Origin: CAZKXX01 sp964556705
GTDB lineage: Bacteria > Acidobacteriota > Terriglobia > UBA7540
Length of the DNA: 19,322 nt
NCBI GenBank assembly: GCA_964556705.1
Contig: CAZKXX010000076.1
Coordinates: forward strand, 1-19,322
Direction: 5' to 3'
This document shows positions 12,679-19,320 of this stretch, piece after piece. The notes under the pieces were generated by a model. That model did not search any database, was not told the DNA's origin, and saw nothing but the letters and a program-made list of their open reading frames with translations. Both the position numbers and the translations under genes were made by a program. Within the stretch, counting starts at the first letter, position 1, and every line of letters starts with the position of its first letter.

Positions 12679-14442
12679 GTGCCTCGTGCATTCCAGTCCG
12701 CAGCCGTGGTTTCACTCGCTCTGGCCATTCTCGCCGCCTCATGCGGCAATGAAAGTTTCACGGAGCCCCCACCCCCACCACTCGTGCTCCAGCTTTCTCC
12801 GGCCACGCTGCAAGTTCTCCAGGATGGCTCGCCCGCGACGCTCGAGGTCACGGTCACCCGTCCGGCGGGAACGTCACGCTCCGTGACGCTGTCCATCCTG
12901 ACGATTCTTCCCGCCGGCGTTTCGGCCGAAATCGAGCATCCCGGGACGGGCTCGACCGGAAAGATCACGTTTACGGCCGCCGCGGGGCCCGCCGGGACTT
13001 ACAGCTTGCGCCTGCGCGCCTCGGACGGCGTCTCAACGGGCCTGGCGGACTTCTCGCTCCTCGTCGCCATCATCGCGCGCCTCGGCACGGCCACCACGGG
13101 GCGGATTGACATGTTCATGTCCACTTCGTTCCAGCCCGCTTCGTGGACCGACGATTTCTTCGTGCGCTTTCCGGAAAAGACCGTGCTGCTTGAAGAACTG
13201 CGTCCGCGGCACGTGCGCCTTCAGCCGCTCGAACGGGACATTCCGCAGCGCACGCCGGCGTCATGGGACTTCACGTTTCTTGACCGCATCGTCGCGCCCA
13301 TCTTTACGGTTGCCGATCACAGCCCGCAGTTTCAGATCGCGCGCGGGCCGGACTTCATGTACACCCCGGACGGCCGCCTGCGCGACCTGACCTTCCAGGA
13401 ATTAGCCGATTACAGCGCGCGGCTCGTGAAGTACTACAACACCGGCGGCTTTACGGACGGCGAAGGCAATTTCCACCAGTCGCCGAGCCCCTGGCCGATT
13501 ACCTATTGGGGCATCTACAACGAGCCCAACATCAACAATCTGACGCCCGACGAATACGTGCGGCTCTACAACGTCGTCGTGCCGGCGATGCTCAGCGAAG
13601 ACCCCACGATCAAGCTCTGCGCGGTCGAGCTCTCCGACTGGGGCGACGAGCCGCAACGATACCTTCCGCCGTTCGTTTCGCAGGTCACGGCGCAGGTGGA
13701 CGTGCTGGCGACGCATTATTACTCTTCCTGCGACCGTCGCGACTCCGACCGCCAGGTGTTCTCGACGGTTCCGGGATTCGTCGAGCACATTAACTACATC
13801 TACTCTCAGTTGCAGTCGCATCCCGCACTCGCGAATGTCCCCGTCTGGGTCACGGAGAACAACGTCAACGCCGACTGGTCGAACAACGGGGTCTCGGTTT
13901 GCACAGGACTACCCTTCGCGCACGACCTGCGCGGTTCGAGCGCCTTCTTTGCCGCGTGGCGTCCCTACGTCTTCTCGCAGTTCGCGCAGGCGGGCGTTCG
14001 CGGCTTCCACCACTGGAGTTTCAATTCGGACATTCAATTTGGCGAGGTGGACCACGCGACGGGCCAGACCCAACTGAGCTACTGGGTGGACTACTGGCTG
14101 GCGCGGTTCTATCCCTCGCCGCCGGGTTCGGACCGGCTGGCGCTGGAAGTCACGGACGCGGATTCGGTCGAGGCGCTGGCGACCCTCGGAGACGACGGAA
14201 CGCTGGTGGTGATGATTGCGAACCGCGCCGTCGCGAACACTTCCGACAACAACGGTCCGGGCGCGCCAAGGACGATCGTGGTGGACACTTCAGCGTGGGG
14301 GCCGTTCACGGAAGCGACGCGACTGACCCTCGACGCTCAAACCAACCCGGCCACCGGCCCGGCGCCGCAGGCGATTTCTCCCGCCTCACGGGTCGCGGTT
14401 ACGCTGAACGGCTACGGCGTTACCTGGCTGACGTTCCGGTAG
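12679..14442 (+). CDS. Clan GH-A glycoside hydrolase-like lipoprotein
   Basis: A 587-residue exported protein. Residues 1-21 are a signal peptide ending in LAAS before Cys22, an acceptable though imperfect lipobox. A Pro-run linker (EPPPPPL) and one Ig-like beta domain (about 33-130) follow. A TIM-barrel-like domain carries YWGIYNEPN with Glu282 as probable acid/base and VPVWVTENN with Glu393 as probable nucleophile, the arrangement of clan GH-A (strands 4 and 7). After about residue 470 a beta-rich C-terminal domain follows, as in GH39- and GH30-like enzymes. It likely hydrolyses a plant or microbial polysaccharide at the cell surface; substrate and family number are not resolved. GTG 12679 is chosen because it begins a clean signal peptide and has GGGGGA just ahead. 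A TTG at 12622 is the alternative. Confidence 0.82.
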   Translation: MPRAFQSAAVVSLALAILAASCGNESFTEPPPPPLVLQLSPATLQVLQDGSPATLEVTVTRPAGTSRSVTLSILTILPAGVSAEIEHPGTGSTGKITFTAAAGPAGTYSLRLRASDGVSTGLADFSLLVAIIARLGTATTGRIDMFMSTSFQPASWTDDFFVRFPEKTVLLEELRPRHVRLQPLERDIPQRTPASWDFTFLDRIVAPIFTVADHSPQFQIARGPDFMYTPDGRLRDLTFQELADYSARLVKYYNTGGFTDGEGNFHQSPSPWPITYWGIYNEPNINNLTPDEYVRLYNVVVPAMLSEDPTIKLCAVELSDWGDEPQRYLPPFVSQVTAQVDVLATHYYSSCDRRDSDRQVFSTVPGFVEHINYIYSQLQSHPALANVPVWVTENNVNADWSNNGVSVCTGLPFAHDLRGSSAFFAAWRPYVFSQFAQAGVRGFHHWSFNSDIQFGEVDHATGQTQLSYWVDYWLARFYPSPPGSDRLALEVTDADSVEALATLGDDGTLVVMIANRAVANTSDNNGPGAPRTIVVDTSAWGPFTEATRLTLDAQTNPATGPAPQAISPASRVAVTLNGYGVTWLTFR

Positions 14443-14526
14443 CCTCTTCGTTGGTGAACCGCGTGGTCATTCTTCCAGGCGCCGTTTCATTCATTGAACC
14501 CATGACCCGAGGAAAACTGACTCGCT

Positions 14527-14556
14527 CCTCCGCGCTCTCTGCGCCTCTGCGGTGAG
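14527..14556. repeat. Dispersed intergenic repeat of the CTCTGCGCCTCTGCGGTG type
   Basis: The sequence CGCGCTCTCTGCGCCTCTGC followed by GGTGAG belongs to a short GC-rich element found between genes in many bacterial phyla, recognisable on the minus strand by its accidental translation TAEAQRAR. It ends at the 3' edge of the dehydrogenase gene. Recognition rests on memory of the motif, and only one copy is seen in this window. Confidence 0.45.
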
Positions 14557-14558
14557 CA

Positions 14559-15614
14559 TCAGATTTTCGCGACCACCGCCGACGCAAACTCCTCCGTCGT
14601 CGCCGAGCCGCCGAGGTCGGGCGTGCGCACGCGGCCCTCGCCTGTCACCGCGGTCAGCGCTTTCATGATGCGCTCCGCCGCCGCGCGCTCTCCGAGGTGC
14701 TCCATCATCAGCGAAGCCGTCCAGATGGCGGCGATGGGATTGGCGATGCCGCGCCCGGCGATGTCCGGCGCGCTGCCGTGCACCGGCTCGAACACCGGCG
14801 GTCCCAGCCGCTCGACGGGATTGAGGCTCGCACTGGCCGCCAGTCCCAGGCTTCCCTGGAGCGCCCCGCCAAGGTCCGTGAGGATGTCGGCGAAGAGGTT
14901 TGAGCCGACCACCACGTCGAGCGATTCGGGATGGGTAATCATCCGCGCCGCGAGCGCGTCCACGTGGTAGTTCGCGACTGCCACGTCCGGATACTCGCGC
15001 GCCACCTCGCGCAGCACTTCGTCCCACATCACCATCGTGTACTGCATGGCGTTGGATTTCGTCGCGCTCGCCAGACGCTTCCGCCGCCCGCGCGCCCGTT
15101 CGAAAGCGTAACGCAGGATGCGCTCCGTACCGCGTCGCGTGAACACGGAGTGCTGAATGGCGACTTCCTCCGGCGTTCCGCGCTTGAACCGCCCGCCCAG
15201 GCCGCAGTATTCGCCTTCCGTGTTCTCGCGCACGAAGAGCATCTTGATGTCGGCCGCGGTCTTGCCGCGCAGCGGCGATTCGATCCCGGGGAAGATCTCG
15301 ACCGGACGGAGATTGACGTAGAGGTCGAAATTGAAACGGATTTTGAGCAGCAGTTCGCGGAGCGAAATGTGGTCGGGCACGCGCGGGTCGCCGATGGCGC
15401 CGAGATAGACGGCGTCGAGCGGCCGTAACCGCTCGAGACCGTCTTCGGGCATCATGCGCCCGGTGCGAAGGTAAAGTTCGCAGCCCCAGTCGAATGAGGT
15501 GAACTCCAGCCGGAACTCGCCGCGCGCCGCGGCCTCGAGCACGCGCACACCGGCGGGCACCACTTCCTTGCCGATGCCGTCGCCGGGCAGAAGCGCAATT
15601 CGATAAGTTTTCAT
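14559..15614 (-). CDS. Isocitrate/isopropylmalate dehydrogenase-family enzyme, tartrate/D-malate dehydrogenase-like
   Basis: A 351-residue beta-decarboxylating dehydrogenase. It has LLPGDGIGKEV (8-18), NLRPVEIFPGIESPL (101-115), RENTEGEYCG (129-138), ATKSNAMQYT (184-193) with the catalytic Lys, DALAARM (219-225), NLFADILTDLGG (239-250) with the metal-binding Asp residues, and EPVHGSAPDIAG (276-287) for the NAD adenosine. The overall pattern, especially the long GGRFKRGTPEEVAIQ loop, looks more like tartrate/D-malate dehydrogenases than LeuB. It would oxidise and decarboxylate a 2-hydroxy dicarboxylate with NAD. ATG 15614 has GGAGG 4 bases upstream; the open frame continues upstream but without protein-like sequence. 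No leu genes are adjacent, which fits a catabolic rather than leucine role, as inference. Confidence 0.87.
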   Translation of the reverse strand: MKTYRIALLPGDGIGKEVVPAGVRVLEAAARGEFRLEFTSFDWGCELYLRTGRMMPEDGLERLRPLDAVYLGAIGDPRVPDHISLRELLLKIRFNFDLYVNLRPVEIFPGIESPLRGKTAADIKMLFVRENTEGEYCGLGGRFKRGTPEEVAIQHSVFTRRGTERILRYAFERARGRRKRLASATKSNAMQYTMVMWDEVLREVAREYPDVAVANYHVDALAARMITHPESLDVVVGSNLFADILTDLGGALQGSLGLAASASLNPVERLGPPVFEPVHGSAPDIAGRGIANPIAAIWTASLMMEHLGERAAAERIMKALTAVTGEGRVRTPDLGGSATTEEFASAVVAKI

Positions 15615-15641
15615 GGGCCTCCGGCTTCCGCTCGCTTGATG

Positions 15642-15647
15642 TACAAT
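15642..15647 (+). promoter_or_regulatory. Candidate -10 box ahead of the small ORF and transporter
   Basis: TACAAT on the plus strand, five of six consensus bases, lies between the divergent dehydrogenase gene and the plus-strand unit at 15677-17154. No convincing -35 box is found at 16-18 bases. Confidence 0.3.
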
Positions 15648-15676
15648 CCCCGCGACGTTAGGCGAGGGGCTATCGC

Positions 15677-15808
15677 TTGTCAAGCCAGAGGGGTTCCAAT
15701 TCCGGCGGAAGGCCGAATGTTTTTGCGGCGATTGTGACCGACATCCATTTCTGGATTCCGGTCGCGGTGCTGGCGTTCGGCATCGCTCTGCTCGCGTATT
15801 TGAAGTAG
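15677..15808 (+). CDS. Possible micro membrane protein (24 or 43 residues)
   Basis: A short frame ends two bases before the earliest start of the transporter gene. Its last part reads DIHFWIPVAVLAFGIALLAY, one clean membrane-spanning helix, then Leu-Lys and TAG. Two starts are possible. TTG 15677 has GAGGGG 7 bases upstream and gives 43 residues; GTG 15734 gives 24 residues without a well-placed ribosome binding site. Position, hydrophobicity and tight junction with the next gene suggest a real small protein, possibly linked to the transporter. I do not recognise a family, and chance cannot be excluded. Confidence 0.35.
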   Translation: MSSQRGSNSGGRPNVFAAIVTDIHFWIPVAVLAFGIALLAYLK

Positions 15809-15858
15809 CGGTGGCTCGACGCCGCCCTTCCGGCTCGCGCGGCAAACGCCTTCATCGC

Positions 15859-17154
15859 ATGGCCACCGAACTCGAAACGATCCCCCGCACCACGGCGCGT
15901 TCGCTGCACGCGCTGGGAGTCGTGTGCGGGCTGGCGGCGGGCGCCTGGCTCGGCGCCGCCGAAGCGCCCACCAAACTCGTCACGCTGGGGCTTTCCCCCT
16001 TCCTGATCTCGCTCGCCATGGTCGCCGGAGTCTTCACGGCGCGCTGGACGCTCCCCACGCTCATGAAGGGAACGGGCTATGTCTTTCACGATCTCATCGA
16101 GAAGCCGCACCTGGTGGTCTGGGCGGTGCTCGCCGGAGCCATCTGGGTGGTCGCGAACACGCTCACGGTGTTCGCCATCCGCGACGTGGGCCTCTCCGTT
16201 GCCTTTCCGCTCTGGAACACGAACAGTCTGGTGGGCCTTTTCTGGGGCTGGCTGCTGTTTCGCGAGCTGCGGGGCGCGGGCCCTTCGGGCTGGCTGAAGG
16301 TGGTTGGCGGCGCGGTGGCCATCGTCGTGGGCGCCACGTTTCTCGGCATCGCCTCCGCCGCGCACTCCGCCGAAGAGCCGCACCGCGCTACGGCCGGCTT
16401 GCTCGCCGCGCTGGGCGCCGGGCTGCTCTGGGGGACGATGTACATTCCCTACCGCAAAGCCTACCTGAGCGGCATGAACCCGCTTTCGTTCGTCACCATC
16501 TTCACGGTCGGCGAGCTCATCACCATGTCTCTGCTCGCGGTGATTTTTCTCGGCGGCCTCGCGCCGCTCCGCGAGCAACTGGCGCTCGCGCGCCCGGCGC
16601 TTTTCTGGCTGTTTCTCGGCGGCTTCTGTTGGGTCTTGGGGGATTTGTTCCAGCAATACGCGGCGAAATACATCGGCATCGGGCGTGGCATTCCGCTTTC
16701 AAACACCAACCAGCTCTGGGGGCTCGCCTGGGGCGCGCTGGTGTTCGGCGAACTCGCCGGGCACGCGGCCGAGTCGCGCGCGCTCATCATCGCCGGCTCG
16801 CTCGTCATGATTGCCGGCGCGGTGGCGATCAGCCTGGCGGCGGCGCCCGCGGCCGAGCGCCAGTCCTGGCGCGAGGCGATGGAGCGGGAGTCGCGCCGCT
16901 ACGGGCTGCGCCTCGACCGCCTCGTGGCCGCGCAGGCGGGCGAAGACCCGCTGGCCGGCGAAGTGACGGCGCGCCGCTGGTGGGACGTGCCGATCGTTCT
17001 CGCCGCTGCCGGCATTTTCGTGTGGCTGGGGCTATCGGCCGAGCGCCCGCCCATCGAGATGCACGCGGGCTGGATGCTGGCGCTGCTCGCGGCGAGCCTG
17101 GCGCTGCTCGTCGCCGTCGGAGGGCTGCTCTGGAAACGGACCCGGTTTTCGTGA
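15859..17154 (+). CDS. GRP/GlcU-type sugar transporter (DMT superfamily), with extra C-terminal part
   Basis: A roughly 431-residue protein with about ten hydrophobic segments in two halves, as expected for the drug/metabolite transporter superfamily. Features such as WVVANTLTVFAIRDVGLSVA, PLWNTNSLVGLFWGWLLFRE and, in the second half, GIGRGIPLSNTNQLWGLAWG repeat the same N-T-N motif of the GlcU/RbsU (GRP) sugar-uptake family. It would move a sugar across the inner membrane. A charged cytoplasmic stretch of roughly 60 residues (QSWREAMERESRRYGLRLDR onward) and two more hydrophobic helices follow the usual core, making it longer than typical members of about 290-340 residues. ATG 15859 is taken as start; GTG 15811 is in frame and adds 16 basic residues. 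Neither has a strong ribosome binding site. Confidence 0.8.
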   Translation: MATELETIPRTTARSLHALGVVCGLAAGAWLGAAEAPTKLVTLGLSPFLISLAMVAGVFTARWTLPTLMKGTGYVFHDLIEKPHLVVWAVLAGAIWVVANTLTVFAIRDVGLSVAFPLWNTNSLVGLFWGWLLFRELRGAGPSGWLKVVGGAVAIVVGATFLGIASAAHSAEEPHRATAGLLAALGAGLLWGTMYIPYRKAYLSGMNPLSFVTIFTVGELITMSLLAVIFLGGLAPLREQLALARPALFWLFLGGFCWVLGDLFQQYAAKYIGIGRGIPLSNTNQLWGLAWGALVFGELAGHAAESRALIIAGSLVMIAGAVAISLAAAPAAERQSWREAMERESRRYGLRLDRLVAAQAGEDPLAGEVTARRWWDVPIVLAAAGIFVWLGLSAERPPIEMHAGWMLALLAASLALLVAVGGLLWKRTRFS

Positions 17155-17168
17155 AGGGCCGAAAACAC

Positions 17169-17196
17169 TTGCACCCGCCTCCGGGAGCGGTACAAT
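17169..17196 (+). promoter_or_regulatory. Candidate promoter of the secreted-protein gene at 17335
   Basis: TTGCAC (17169-17174), a 16-base spacer and TACAAT (17191-17196). The start of transcription would be near 17203, giving a leader of about 130 bases that carries the paired hairpin repeat at 17253-17324. Confidence 0.45.
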
Positions 17197-17252
17197 CGGC
17201 TCGTCGGAAACGTCAGGGCTGGCAGGTTGGTGATGAATCCCCGGTCGGCAGC

Positions 17253-17324
17253 GTAGCGGCGATCTCATATCGCCACACGTCCGGTGGATTCGACCCCAGG
17301 CTGGCGACGTAAAGTCGCCGCTAC
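17253..17324. repeat. Paired inverted hairpin repeat (GTAGCGGCGA...TCGCCGCTAC type)
   Basis: Two 22-base arms, 17253-17274 and 17303-17324, are inverted copies of each other with a few mismatches. Each arm is itself a small hairpin, GGCGA/TCGCC on the left and GGCGAC/GTCGCC on the right. They are separated by 28 bases. A related arm lies at 19106-19127. The structure is that of a short non-coding dispersed repeat. It lies in the presumed leader of the secreted-protein gene and ends 10 bases before its ATG. Confidence 0.7.
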
Positions 17325-17334
17325 ACTCGACGCC

Positions 17335-17853
17335 ATGCGACTCGCCGCGACCCTCGCGCTCCTGTTCGCCTTTTGTGCCGGAGCCGTGGAGCCCGCCACC
17401 GCCATCGAGCCGCGAGTCAACGCCCGCGCCGTCGAAAAGTATCTGAACAAGCACCTCAAGAACCGCATGCTCGTTCTGCGCACGCCGGTCGCGGAGGCGG
17501 CGCGGATCGAATTCGATTCCGAAGGCCGTCCGCTTACGGAATTCCTTCGCGGCAGCCGCCGCGAGGACAGCGCGCTGCTTTTCCTGCGCGCGGAAGTCCG
17601 CGACGGCCGCGTCGAGCTGCTCACCGAGCGCCTCTCGCTCGCCCGCCTGCGCCGATCGAAGGACGGCAAGAAACTGGTGATTTCGCGCGACCCTCAGCGA
17701 ATGTCGCTGCTGCGCATCGTGATGCCCGCCTCGGCGGGCAAGCCGGACTCGCGCGACTTCCGCGAAAGCGTCTCCCAGACGCTCCTCAAAATCTTCCTCT
17801 CCTCCCACGAATGGCGCCGCTCGTTCGAGCGCGAACTCGTCGCCGCCATGTGA
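17335..17853 (+). CDS. Secreted protein of unknown function
   Basis: A 172-residue protein with a clear signal peptide: basic start, hydrophobic LAATLALLFAFCAGAV, and a likely cut near residue 17 or after ATA at about 23. The mature part is mixed alpha/beta, rich in Arg and Leu, with one stretch LLFLRAEVRDGRVELLTERL and a final amphipathic helix SSHEWRRSFERELVAAM. No catalytic motif, metal site, repeat or membrane segment beyond the signal is visible, and I do not recognise the family. ATG 17335 is chosen because it begins the signal peptide; the frame opens earlier but without signal-like sequence. No ribosome binding site is seen. The leader holds a repeat hairpin pair directly before the start, which may affect its expression. 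Confidence 0.7.
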   Translation: MRLAATLALLFAFCAGAVEPATAIEPRVNARAVEKYLNKHLKNRMLVLRTPVAEAARIEFDSEGRPLTEFLRGSRREDSALLFLRAEVRDGRVELLTERLSLARLRRSKDGKKLVISRDPQRMSLLRIVMPASAGKPDSRDFRESVSQTLLKIFLSSHEWRRSFERELVAAM

Positions 17854-17910
17854 AGGGGGGGACCAGTACCGTGTCATGCCCGCAGCCGGCCGGGATTTTC
17901 CGGGCACGTT

Positions 17911-18038
17911 TTCATCGCAGACATCGCGGGAGTACGAGGCCTGCGCCGGCCGCGGGTTTGTCGTGACTGGCGCGGGCCCAGGTCAGGCCCGCGCCCGTCG
18001 GCTCTCACTGTCTCTCAGACTTCATCGCAGATATCGTG
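17911..18038. repeat. Direct repeat pair flanking a strong GC hairpin
   Basis: TTCATCGCAGACATCGCG (17911-17928) and TTCATCGCAGATATCGTG (18021-18038) match at 16 of 18 bases and are exactly 110 bases apart. Between them lies a perfect 10-base stem. This is in the non-coding gap between two convergent genes. Confidence 0.6.
17969..17995. terminator. Perfect GC-rich hairpin between convergent genes, possible bidirectional terminator
   Basis: GGCGCGGGCC (17969-17978) pairs without mismatch with GGCCCGCGCC (17986-17995) across a 7-base loop. It lies 115 bases past the plus-strand gene end and 86 bases past the minus-strand gene end. There is no T-run on either side, so it is not a classical intrinsic terminator; stalling or mRNA 3'-end protection is possible. 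Confidence 0.4.
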
Positions 18039-18081
18039 AAGGCGCGATGTTTGTGCCAGCCGCGCCGTGGAATCAGCCCCA

Positions 18082-18996
18082 CTAGTACGAACAAAGGTCG
18101 AAATCTTCGTAGAAGCCTCCGTAGATATTGGGACACGCCGATGCGGTCACTAAGATCAAGTTGTTCTGGTTACCTTCGAACTTGTTCAGGCTGTGTTTTA
18201 CGCGTTTCGCATCGACGTCAAAAAGAAGCAAGGCAGTGGCTGACCAGCCGGACCCGGAGTAGTAGTTGTTCTTAATATGGTTCCCTCTCGCCTCTCCCGA
18301 TGCCCCGAATCCGAATTGGATTCCGTTTTGGGCGATTTGCAGCGTGGCGGAAAAGCCCTCGACGTAGTTTTTGGATACAGTTGCTGCGGACCCAGGGCTA
18401 TTCACCGTGACGCCGTTCTTCTGGTAGTCGGTAATCGTGTTGTATTCGACAATCACGTTTGAGCTTTCTCCCTCGTCGCTCGAGACCCAGATTCCTATTC
18501 CCTCCTGGCATCCAAGATAACCCTCAGAAGTGTGCTTGATGTTGCTCACGCTGTTCGCTGAAACCTTGCCGGTGGAGTTCTGGTATCGAATCCCGGCGAT
18601 CCGGTCGTCCATGGCATTGCATTGGTCCGCGAAGTTATTTCCGCTGTCTACGGTCAGCCCATCGATGGACACATCAGTCGAGTTAATGACTTTGATTATA
18701 GGCCCGACCGCGCCAGGAGGTGGATTGACCGTTGCTTGGAGAGCATTCGCTGCTGTGACTGTGAGCCCGCTTTTCTCAGATATGTCGACCTGCTCGATGT
18801 AAGTCCCGTCGCACACGACGATGGTATCACCGTCACCGGCTGCTGTGACTGCGGCACCAATCGAAGCATACACAAAGGAATTCGTGGAAGTGCAGTCAAC
18901 CGAATCAGGGTGGACTACCCTGTTTACTTGGCCGAATGCCAGGCCGCCTGGGATAAACAGTAGCGCTACGAACAATAGAAGTAGTTTGATTCTCAT
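18082..18996 (-). CDS. Secreted right-handed parallel beta-helix protein (pectate-lyase-like fold)
   Basis: A 304-residue exported protein. Residues 1-22 are a signal peptide (MRIKLLLLFVALLFIPGG, cut near AFG). The mature part opens with a segment like the first coil of surface beta-helices, SFVYASIGAAVTAAGDGDTI, then VVCDGTYIEQV. Repeated Asn- and Val/Ile-rich coils follow (STDVSIDGLTVDSGNNF, SNVIVEYNTITDYQKNGVTV, TVSKNYVEGF, GNHIKNNYYSG). The fold is used for polysaccharide binding or cleavage. No catalytic Asp/Arg set can be recognised, so activity is open. ATG 18996 has GGAGG 8 bases upstream, better than the in-frame ATG 19011 or GTG 19032. Codons are far less GC-rich than in neighbours, about half GC in lines counted by hand, which suggests transfer. 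Confidence 0.82.
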   Translation of the reverse strand: MRIKLLLLFVALLFIPGGLAFGQVNRVVHPDSVDCTSTNSFVYASIGAAVTAAGDGDTIVVCDGTYIEQVDISEKSGLTVTAANALQATVNPPPGAVGPIIKVINSTDVSIDGLTVDSGNNFADQCNAMDDRIAGIRYQNSTGKVSANSVSNIKHTSEGYLGCQEGIGIWVSSDEGESSNVIVEYNTITDYQKNGVTVNSPGSAATVSKNYVEGFSATLQIAQNGIQFGFGASGEARGNHIKNNYYSGSGWSATALLLFDVDAKRVKHSLNKFEGNQNNLILVTASACPNIYGGFYEDFDLCSY

Positions 18997-19050
18997 TAGT
19001 CGAGCCTCCATTTTCAAGAATTTGCTGTTCACGCTTGCTTTATCGAACCG

Positions 19051-19320
19051 TCAGCGTGTGCCGGGCTCCCGACAGAGTTGGGACGAGTTCCGCCCGGCGC
19101 TACGTGGCGATATGCAATCGCCTCTACGGCCTCCGGCGGTTACGGACCGCCGCCACAAAGATGGCGGAGGAAATGCGCTGGTACGCGCGCAGCCCAACGC
19201 CGCGCCAACAGCGGCATCTTTCGGCGCGGGACGGCCGCACTCCTTAAACGTGCCGGCGACGATCAGCAGCGTGAGGACGAGCAGGGCCCACAGGAGAGCT
19301 TCTTCCAGCCGTCTTCGAGG
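19051..19320 (-). CDS. Possible 3' end of a small membrane protein gene, cut by the window edge
   Basis: A minus-strand frame enters from the right edge and stays open for 89 codons to a TGA at 19051-19053. Its first visible part, RRRLEEALLWALLVLTLLIVAG, is one convincing membrane helix followed by TFKECGRPAPKD. The remainder, from about 19200 down, runs through the hairpin repeats and has low-complexity Arg/Gly/Ser sequence, so either the C terminus is repeat-derived or the native stop has been lost. No start is visible. No family is recognised. Confidence 0.3.
   Translation of the reverse strand, partial: PRRRLEEALLWALLVLTLLIVAGTFKECGRPAPKDAAVGAALGCARTSAFPPPSLWRRSVTAGGRRGDCISPRSAGRNSSQLCREPGTR
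19106..19152. repeat. Tandem hairpin repeats related to the pair at 17253-17324
   Basis: The 22 bases at 19106-19127 match the reverse complement of the left arm at 17253-17274 at 19 of 22 positions, including the GGCGAT/ATCGCC stem and the CTAC tail. A second hairpin of the same design, GGCGGT - TACGG - ACCGCC, follows at 19136-19152. Together with the first pair they bracket the secreted-protein and beta-helix genes. Confidence 0.6.

Noticed and set aside
15924..17312. 462-codon plus-strand frame overlapping the sugar transporter
   Set aside because: The other frame encodes clear membrane helices with paired N-T-N motifs; this one is an Arg/His-rich shadow.
17155..17334. Possible riboswitch in the leader before the secreted-protein gene
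   Set aside because: The structure is explained by the paired hairpin repeat, and no conserved riboswitch core was recognised.
19035..19247. 70-codon plus-strand frame at the right end
   Set aside because: It is composed largely of the hairpin repeats, is Arg-rich and has no ribosome binding site.
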